A stretch of DNA of 25,496 nucleotides, from NCBI GenBank assembly GCA_900541285.1, contig UQJA01000014.1, forward strand, positions 1 through 25,496. The letters are read 5' to 3'. This DNA is from an uncultured Collinsella sp. (lineage in GTDB: Bacteria > Actinomycetota > Coriobacteriia > Coriobacteriales > Coriobacteriaceae). A program made the translations under genes and the position numbers. This document shows positions 20,377 to 25,496 of the stretch, one piece after another; the first letter of the stretch is position 1, and each line of letters begins with the position of its first letter. Below the pieces are notes generated by a model, which saw nothing but the letters and a program-made list of their open reading frames with translations, was not told where the DNA came from and did not search any database.

Positions 20377-20417
20377 GCCATTTTGCATAAATGCGTTAAT
20401 TAATTGCATAAAATGGC
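20377..20417. promoter_or_regulatory. AT-rich repeat block upstream of larA (candidate activator sites)
   Basis: GCCATTTT (20377-20384) and AAAATGGC (20410-20417) form an inverted repeat. Within it TTGCATAAA occurs twice as a direct repeat, 21 bp apart (20383-20391 and 20404-20412), that is two helical turns. The central TTAATTAA is itself palindromic. Its place, about 65-105 bp upstream of the candidate -10 box, suits an activator. Confidence 0.45.
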
Positions 20418-20863
20418 GAATGGATTTCTAGCCGTAACAGGGTGGTACCCTCCGGAGCGTGCATTTTTGCGAGTATTCAGCATCGCGAGATAAGATTTTG
20501 GTGTCAAAAGTCTTTCAAAAAGTAGATAGTCCTCATGACTCGACCCATCTGGATAGCATGCGGCGAGAAACCAGCCATATATGATCGTCGCCAAAGCCCA
20601 ATCGTCGTGCAAAAGCATCAACAGGGGCCGCAAACGTCAGCCATAGCCTTATGCACCAATCTTTGGCTGCTGAAAACTCCGTTTTTTGCACGTCGCCCCA
20701 AGCACCACCCTCACCCAGCGGCTGATCCGCCGAAAATCGAGGACAAAAGGACCCGATGGGTTTCCCTCTGAATGCATTCCGCAGCACGAAGCCCTTTCCA
20801 AACGCGCGAAGCGCGCCATTATTCCCCCAGCAGTAATCCACTGAAGGCCGGACATCGCAGGGC
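20418..20863. other. Non-coding mosaic with decayed repeat fragments
   Basis: No convincing gene was found in this stretch of about 445 bp; the open frames on either strand lack ribosome sites and family resemblance. A motif CGTGCA-N5/6-GAGTwTTCAGCA occurs twice in opposite orientation: plus strand 20458-20486 and minus strand 20692-20665. A partial third copy of the composite hairpin element lies at 20774-20815. The stretch therefore looks like a graveyard or landing site of short repeats rather than a gene. Confidence 0.55.
20774..20815. repeat. Degenerate partial third copy of the composite hairpin element
   Basis: GCATTCCGCAG (20774-20784) is identical to the left block of copy 1. CGCGC-GAA-GCGCG (20803-20815) repeats the capped central hairpin with the same GAA loop. 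The right-hand half (GTCCGAGGAC and second outer arm) is missing from the expected place. It lies only about 50 bp from intact copy 2. Confidence 0.5.
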
Positions 20864-20982
20864 CCGCCATTAGTTTACTTTTAGGCACACTCCGCAGGAC
20901 GCAAGAAGCCCTCGCCGCACGAAGTACGCAGCGAGGGCTTCTTGCATGTCCGAGGACGTGCCTAAAAGTAAACTAATGGCGG
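20864..20982. repeat. Composite nested-hairpin element, copy 2 (after ppc)
   Basis: The outer arms at 20864-20888 and 20958-20982 are a perfect 25-bp inverted repeat whose sequence differs from that of copy 1. The inner blocks are nearly identical to copy 1: ACTCCGCAGGAC (20889-20900) and ATGTCCGAGGAC (20946-20957). The inner stem GCAAGAAGCCCTCGC (20901-20915) pairs with 20931-20945 and is capped by CGCAC-GAA-GTACG (one mismatch). It begins 19 nt after the ppc stop, so it probably terminates ppc transcription. Both outer arms start with CCGC and end opposite GCGG, as in copy 1. Confidence 0.9.
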
Positions 20983-21001
20983 ACGACTACAGGGCTATCG
21001 A

Positions 21002-23815
21002 TTACCCTGTGTTCTGCAAACCTGCCGAGACGCCGGTCACAGTCGAAAGAATCAGGCTCATGTACTCGGCCTTCTTCTCCTCGGCCATCTCGTCCTGGTT
21101 CATACGCACCTCGCGAAGGGCGCGGACCTGGGCAATGGACAGGGCGTCGACGTAGGGGTTACGCACGCGAACAGCACAGCCGAGCACGCGACGGCGCTGC
21201 AACGGCCACTCGTCACCGACGATGGCAAGGACCCACTTACGGGTGAGCTGCATCTCGGTGAAGACCTTCTCGGACAGATCCTGGCGATCGCCCAGGTGCA
21301 GATACATCTTGGCGATGCGCTGATCGGTCTTGGCAATCGACATCTCGATGTTGTCGATAAAGGTGCGGAAGAACGGCCACTCCTGGTAGGCAGCCTTGAG
21401 CTGGTCAAGATCGCCCAACTGCTCGCAGGCGGTGCCCAGGCCGTACCAAGCGGCCAGGTTAATGCGCGCCTGGCTCCAGCTGAAGATCCACGGAATGGTA
21501 CGCAGGTCGTCGAGCGACTTGGCGCCCAAGCCGCGCTTGGCGGGACGCGAACCGATCGGCAGCAGACCGACCTCGGTCAGCGGCGTCACGGTCGAGAACC
21601 ACGGTGTAAAGTCCTCGGTGTTCAGCAGGTCCAGATAGCGCTCGTGGCTTGCGGCGTTGAGCTTCTCGGCCATATCCCAGAACTTCTGCGTGGTCTCGGT
21701 GTTGGTCTTCTCGACACTCGGGGCCGACTGCAAAAGCGTTGCGGCGGCAACGGACTCAACATGGCGCTGAGCCAGCGTGCGGTTGCCGTAACGGGCAAAG
21801 ATGACCTCGCCCTGCTCGGTGAGCTTAAAGAAGCAGTTGACCGAACCCTTGGGCTGCGCCAGCACAGCCTTGTTGGCCGGGCCGCCGCCACGGCCCACGG
21901 CACCGCCACGACCGTGCATGAGCACCAGGTCGATATCGTTCTTCTCTGCCCACTTGGCGATGCGCTCCTGCGCGGAGTGCAGCGCGAGCATGGCCGTGGT
22001 AGGACCGGCATCCTTGGAGGAGTCGGAATAGCCCAGCATGACCTCCATGCGGCGGTTGGTCTGGGCAAGGCGCTTTTGCACCACGGGCAGCGTAAGCATC
22101 TGGTCGAGCACGTCGACGCAGCCCTCGAGGTCCTCGAGCTGCTCGAACAGCGGGATCACGTCAAGCTCGGGGACATCCTCCTCGTGTGCAAAGGACAGGT
22201 GGGCCAGCTCAAAGACGTCGGCCACATGCTGGGCGCTCTTGGTGAACGAGATGATGTAGCGGTGCGCCATCTTCTTGCCGTAGCGCTTTTGGATGGAACC
22301 GATGGCACGGAAGGTATCGATGACCTCGCGCGTCATGGGCTGCAGATCACCATGGATACCGTTCTCGTGGATATCCTTGAGGGCGCGGGCGTGCACCACG
22401 GAGTGCTGGCGGAACTCCATCTCGACCATATGGAAGCCGAAGGACTCGACCTGCCAGATGATGGTCTGGACCGGGCCGTAGGCAGCACGGACGGCACCGC
22501 AGGCGGCCAACGAGCGCTGGACGACGCGCAGGTCCTCCAGGAACTCATCGGCGCTGTGGTACATGGTGTCGGTGATACGACGCACGGTGGCGTTCAGACG
22601 GTCGGCCATGACGAGCATGACGGCGCGATGCGGCTCGTGCTCGGAGATCAGCTCGGCGCGGGCCGTGTACCGAGGGCTCATCTCGACCTGATGGTTCCAC
22701 AGGTTGATGAGCTCGGCAGAAGGCTTGCTGTAGGTGGCCTCGAGCGTGAGGTTGCGACCGATGCGGCGACACTTGTCCTCGAGCTTGAGCACCATGTGGG
22801 TGAAGTACTTGGCGGCGACCTCACGGCTCACCTTGGCGGTGACGTTGGGGTTACCGTCGCGGTCGGAACCGATCCAGCTGCCGGGATGGAAGAACGCCGG
22901 GCACAGCGGCGGCACGGTACCGGCCTTGTCGCCCAGCACCCAGTCGTCAAAACGACGATAGATGACGGGGATAACGTCGAACAGCGTGTTATCGAAGATG
23001 TCGATGATGGTATCGGCTTCCTCGACCGGCGTGGGCTTCTTGAGCGCGATGGGGCTCGTACGCACCAGGGCGTCGATTTCCTGCAGCATATGGCGCTCGT
23101 TCTCCACCAGGTCGGAACCGCCCAGACGCGGACGCTCCTCCAGCAGGTTGGAGATACGGCGAATCTTGCCCTCGACGGCCTTGCGACGGGCCTCGGTGGG
23201 ATGTGCGGTAAAGACAGGGTGGAACTCGAGCTTGCCGAGCAGCTCGTTGGCGCCCTCGACGCCCAGCTCATTCACCAGCTGGTGATAGGCGACGGTGAGC
23301 TCGTTGGCGGGATCGACCTCGGTATCGGTCGACGCACCGGCCTCGCGCTCGCGCAGCTGCGCCACACGGTAGTTCTCCTCCGACAGGTTTGCCAGATGGA
23401 AGAAGCTCGTAAAGGCGCGAACGATGACCTGCTGCTTATCAAGCGGCAGGCTGTCAATCAGATCGACGACTTCGCGAAATGCCACGGCAGTGGGCTCGTC
23501 GGCGGTGGGCACGCCCTGCTCGTCGACGGCCTCGTCGGCAGCGCGGGTGCCGGGGTTGCCGGCATTGGCCACAATCTCGGCCGACAGGATTTTGTCGAAC
23601 AGGTCCGCGATCTCAGGATCATACTCGCTAAGCACACGACGCTCCAGGCGCAGGAACAACGCCAGATTGTCGCGCAGCTCCTCGGGGATCTCGATCTCGG
23701 CGAGACGCTCCCTGGACTCGGCATTCGAGCCGATTCGGTTAACGAGGCGGTTGACCACGGCAGCGACGCGCGCCGCGGCTTCGGGTACAGACTGGTTGCT
23801 TAGGTTCTCAGCCAC
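21002..23815 (-). CDS. ppc: Phosphoenolpyruvate carboxylase
   Basis: The preferred start is GTG at 23815 with GGGAGG 4 nt upstream (937 aa). An ATG four codons earlier at 23827 has AGGAGG only 1 nt away, which is too close. The catalytic signatures are complete: FTAHPTEARRKAV with the essential His, GSWIGSDRDGNPNVT, MLGYSDSSKDAGPTTAMLAL, LMHGRGGAVGRGGGP, and the C-terminal QNTG. The cytoplasmic homotetramer carboxylates phosphoenolpyruvate to oxaloacetate to refill the C4 pool, which in a fermenter feeds succinate and amino-acid synthesis. The gene is monocistronic, with its own promoter at about 23860 and hairpin element copy 2 just after the stop. Confidence 0.97.
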   Translation of the reverse strand: MAENLSNQSVPEAAARVAAVVNRLVNRIGSNAESRERLAEIEIPEELRDNLALFLRLERRVLSEYDPEIADLFDKILSAEIVANAGNPGTRAADEAVDEQGVPTADEPTAVAFREVVDLIDSLPLDKQQVIVRAFTSFFHLANLSEENYRVAQLREREAGASTDTEVDPANELTVAYHQLVNELGVEGANELLGKLEFHPVFTAHPTEARRKAVEGKIRRISNLLEERPRLGGSDLVENERHMLQEIDALVRTSPIALKKPTPVEEADTIIDIFDNTLFDVIPVIYRRFDDWVLGDKAGTVPPLCPAFFHPGSWIGSDRDGNPNVTAKVSREVAAKYFTHMVLKLEDKCRRIGRNLTLEATYSKPSAELINLWNHQVEMSPRYTARAELISEHEPHRAVMLVMADRLNATVRRITDTMYHSADEFLEDLRVVQRSLAACGAVRAAYGPVQTIIWQVESFGFHMVEMEFRQHSVVHARALKDIHENGIHGDLQPMTREVIDTFRAIGSIQKRYGKKMAHRYIISFTKSAQHVADVFELAHLSFAHEEDVPELDVIPLFEQLEDLEGCVDVLDQMLTLPVVQKRLAQTNRRMEVMLGYSDSSKDAGPTTAMLALHSAQERIAKWAEKNDIDLVLMHGRGGAVGRGGGPANKAVLAQPKGSVNCFFKLTEQGEVIFARYGNRTLAQRHVESVAAATLLQSAPSVEKTNTETTQKFWDMAEKLNAASHERYLDLLNTEDFTPWFSTVTPLTEVGLLPIGSRPAKRGLGAKSLDDLRTIPWIFSWSQARINLAAWYGLGTACEQLGDLDQLKAAYQEWPFFRTFIDNIEMSIAKTDQRIAKMYLHLGDRQDLSEKVFTEMQLTRKWVLAIVGDEWPLQRRRVLGCAVRVRNPYVDALSIAQVRALREVRMNQDEMAEEKKAEYMSLILSTVTGVSAGLQNTG

Positions 23816-23859
23816 GTTTCCTCCCATTCCTCCTTCTATGCACGTAACATGCGGTATTC

Positions 23860-23922
23860 ATTATAGGCGCTTGAGAAATACTTTCGACACTGATTGCGCT
23901 TTACCACACAAAAGTATTTTCT
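23860..23922 (-). promoter_or_regulatory. ppc promoter region with flanking inverted repeat
   Basis: A perfect -10 box TATAAT lies on the minus strand at 23865-23860, about 45 nt before the ppc start. The -35 candidate TGTCGA (18-bp spacer) is weak. AGAAATACTTT (23874-23884), in the spacer, is repeated in inverted form at 23911-23922 with one extra T. This suggests a regulator site around the -35 region. Confidence 0.5.
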
Positions 23923-23979
23923 GCATTGCAAGGGTTTTTGCCCTAAATGGTCGTATTTCTCGGTGGACGGCATACGCAA

Positions 23980-24015
23980 ACGGGGGCATTCCGCATAAAT
24001 GCGAAACACCCCCGT
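23980..24015 (-). terminator. Probable terminator of hisS
   Basis: ACGGGGG (23980-23986) pairs with CCCCCGT (24009-24015), with an inner CGCAT-AA-ATGCG stem. On the minus strand TTTGCG follows. It lies about 57 nt after the hisS stop. The T run is short, so strength is uncertain. Confidence 0.6.
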
Positions 24016-24072
24016 AACAATCGCTCGCCGCGTGCGGGACATGTTAGCGGGTCCGCAGCTCAAAAAGATGCG

Positions 24073-25386
24073 CTACAGGCGCTCGCGAACCGCCTCGACG
24101 ACGTTGGCCAGATCGGCAAGGACCTCTTCATGGCTCTCCATGTCGCGCACCTTGACCTTGCCGGCGGCAAGCTCGTCGCCACCCAGGACCAAGATGAGCT
24201 TGGCGCCCACCTTATCGGCCTGCTTAAACTGGGCCTTGAGCGAACGGCCCTGATAGTCAGCCTCGGTCACGATACCTGCGGCGCGAAGCTGCTGCGTAAT
24301 GGCAAAGACGTTCTGGCGCAGCTCCTTGCCGGCATTGGCGACGTAGACGCACGGGACCTCCTCGGCACCCAGGTCGCTGCCAAAGGCCTGCAGAGCCAGC
24401 AGGGCACGCTCAAAACCGACGGCAAAGCCGACGCCCGCCGTGGGCTTGCCACCCTCGAGCTCGACCAGGCCGTCATAGCGGCCGCCGCCACCGATGGAGC
24501 CGACGCCGGCACCGGGAGCCTCGACCTCAAAGACGGTACGGGTGTAGTAGTCCAGACCACGCACCAGGGTGGGATCCTCGACATACTCGATACCGGCGGC
24601 ATCCAGATAGCGCTTGACCTGCTCGTAGTGCTCGCGGCACTCGTCGCACAGGTTGTCACCCATCAGCGGAGCCTCGGCCATGATCTCGCGGCAGTGGTCG
24701 TTCTTGCAGTCGAAGGCACGCAGCGGGTTGAGCTCGGCGCGCTCGCGGCACTCGTCGCACATCTCGTCGGCGTGATCGAGGATGAACTGCTTAACCTGCT
24801 CGCGGTAAGCCGGACGGCACTGGGCATCACCCATCGAGTTGATGAGCAAACGAAGCTTGGACAGATCGAAGCCCAGGCGCTTGTAGAACTCCATGAGCAT
24901 GATGATGCACTCGGCGTCTGCCGCCGGATCGGGAGCGCCGAGCCACTCGATGCCCACCTGGTGGAACTGGCGCAGGCGGCCCTTCTGGGGACGCTCGCCG
25001 CGGAACATGGCCTCGGCGTAGTACGCCTTAAACGGCGTGGAGCCCTGGGGCACCAGGTTGTTCTCGACGACGGCGCGCACCACGCCGGCCGTGCCCTCGG
25101 GGCGAAGTGCCAAGCGCTGCTTGGGCTTGAGTTTGGTGTCGGTGCCCTCGGTAAAGACGCGCTCCAGGTTGGCACCGCTGAACACGCGGAACATCTCCTT
25201 GCGCACGACGTCGGTCGACTGGCCGATACCGTGGACAAACACGTCCACCTGCTCGATCGCGGGCGTCTCGATGGGTTTAAAACCAAACGGCTCGAACACG
25301 CCGGCCGCAATCTGCTGCATCTTTTGCCAGGCGCGCATCTCGGCGCCGATAAGGTCGCGGGTTCCCTCCGCCTTCTGTGCCTGCAT
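24073..25386 (-). CDS. hisS: Histidyl-tRNA synthetase
   Basis: The start was set at the ATG at 25386 (MQAQKAEGTRDLIG), with AAAGGTG 7 nt upstream, rather than an in-frame TTG two codons earlier; this gives 437 aa, typical for the family. Class II motif 2 (MFRGERPQKGRLRQFHQVGIE) and the histidine-specific motif LVRGLDYYTRTVFE are present. A glycine-rich motif 3 region (GGGGRYDGLVELEGG, then AVGFERALLAL) and a C-terminal anticodon-binding domain (from about residue 340) follow. A Cys-rich insert between about residues 205 and 260 (CDECRERAE, CKNDHCRE, NLCDECREHYE) could bind zinc. It charges tRNA-His in the cytoplasm. Confidence 0.97.
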   Translation of the reverse strand: MQAQKAEGTRDLIGAEMRAWQKMQQIAAGVFEPFGFKPIETPAIEQVDVFVHGIGQSTDVVRKEMFRVFSGANLERVFTEGTDTKLKPKQRLALRPEGTAGVVRAVVENNLVPQGSTPFKAYYAEAMFRGERPQKGRLRQFHQVGIEWLGAPDPAADAECIIMLMEFYKRLGFDLSKLRLLINSMGDAQCRPAYREQVKQFILDHADEMCDECRERAELNPLRAFDCKNDHCREIMAEAPLMGDNLCDECREHYEQVKRYLDAAGIEYVEDPTLVRGLDYYTRTVFEVEAPGAGVGSIGGGGRYDGLVELEGGKPTAGVGFAVGFERALLALQAFGSDLGAEEVPCVYVANAGKELRQNVFAITQQLRAAGIVTEADYQGRSLKAQFKQADKVGAKLILVLGGDELAAGKVKVRDMESHEEVLADLANVVEAVRERL

Positions 25387-25428
25387 GGGCAAACACCTTT
25401 CTTTTGTATCGCGTCATAGGTAACGGTC

Positions 25429-25434
25429 ATTATA
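25429..25434 (-). promoter_or_regulatory. -10 box of hisS
   Basis: A perfect TATAAT on the minus strand lies about 43 nt before the hisS start. No good -35 is visible at 16-18 bp. Confidence 0.45.
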
Positions 25435-25467
25435 CGGCACAAACACAAACCGCGGCGGCGCGTCTGA

Positions 25468-25495
25468 CCGAACGAGGGTATGGGGACTCGTTCGG
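25468..25495. terminator. Hairpin at the window edge
   Basis: CCGAACGAG (25468-25476) and CTCGTTCGG (25487-25495) form a perfect 9-bp stem with a 10-nt loop. It may be the terminator of a gene beyond the window. Whether a T run follows on the plus strand cannot be seen. Confidence 0.45.
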
Positions 25496-25496
25496 C

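Noticed and set aside
20440..20450. GGGTGGTACCC, resembling a T-box antiterminator word
   Set aside because: No plus-strand gene follows, and neither a specifier stem nor a competing terminator is visible, so the match is probably chance.
20400..20888. Three overlapping minus-strand open frames (77-102 codons)
   Set aside because: They overlap repeat fragments and each other, have no ribosome sites, and show no domain, signal or membrane pattern. They are more likely repeat-derived sequence.
1..25496. CRISPR array, tRNA, rRNA, prophage or insertion sequence
   Set aside because: No regularly spaced direct repeats, cloverleaf sequences, transposase or integrase motifs were found on either strand.

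Overview
The window reads as a chromosomal segment of a high-GC, anaerobic gut actinobacterium, most likely a Collinsella-like member of the Coriobacteriia. This is an inference from base composition, the GlnA2/GlnR-type pair of actinobacterial flavour, feoAAB with a FeoB-associated Cys-rich protein, a multi-domain old-yellow-enzyme reductase and an actinobacterial-looking HPr. No tRNA, rRNA, CRISPR array, insertion sequence or prophage gene was found.

Layout. Positions 1-14530 are almost entirely minus-strand. Reading along that strand from high to low coordinates: aspS; an HPr-like gene; feoA-feoA-feoB; a small Cys-rich membrane protein; an OYE-type flavin/Fe-S reductase; a GntR/FCD regulator; a LacI regulator; a two-gene toxin-antitoxin module (RelB-MntA fusion plus HepT); a glutamine-synthetase-like gene; its GlnR-like regulator; and an htrA serine protease cut by the window edge. 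From 14787 the plus strand carries serB and then a larB-larC-tetR operon. This converges on a minus-strand larA-larD pair, so lactate racemisation, cofactor synthesis and a lactate/glycerol channel lie together. A repeat-rich non-coding stretch follows (about 20418-20990), then ppc and hisS, both on the minus strand.

How the genes work together. LarA is a nickel-pincer enzyme; LarB and LarC make part of its cofactor; LarD is a predicted lactate/glycerol channel; the TetR gene is the obvious candidate local regulator. feoA-feoA-feoB is a ferrous-iron importer with two possible metal-regulator palindromes. Ppc, the GS-like protein and its regulator concern carbon/nitrogen anaplerosis, and SerB makes serine.

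Most unusual observations: (1) the GlnA2-like protein has lost three of the six metal-binding residues of glutamine synthetase; (2) the HepT toxin is paired with an antitoxin that fuses a RelB/DinJ-type domain to an MNT nucleotidyltransferase; (3) two copies of a composite nested-hairpin element have outer arms of 24-25 bp that differ between copies yet remain perfectly self-complementary; (4) LarC lacks its usual C-terminal domain; (5) the HPr-like protein carries Asp at position 46, where regulatory HPr has Ser; (6) a CTGTCCC-containing repeat recurs in several intergenic gaps.
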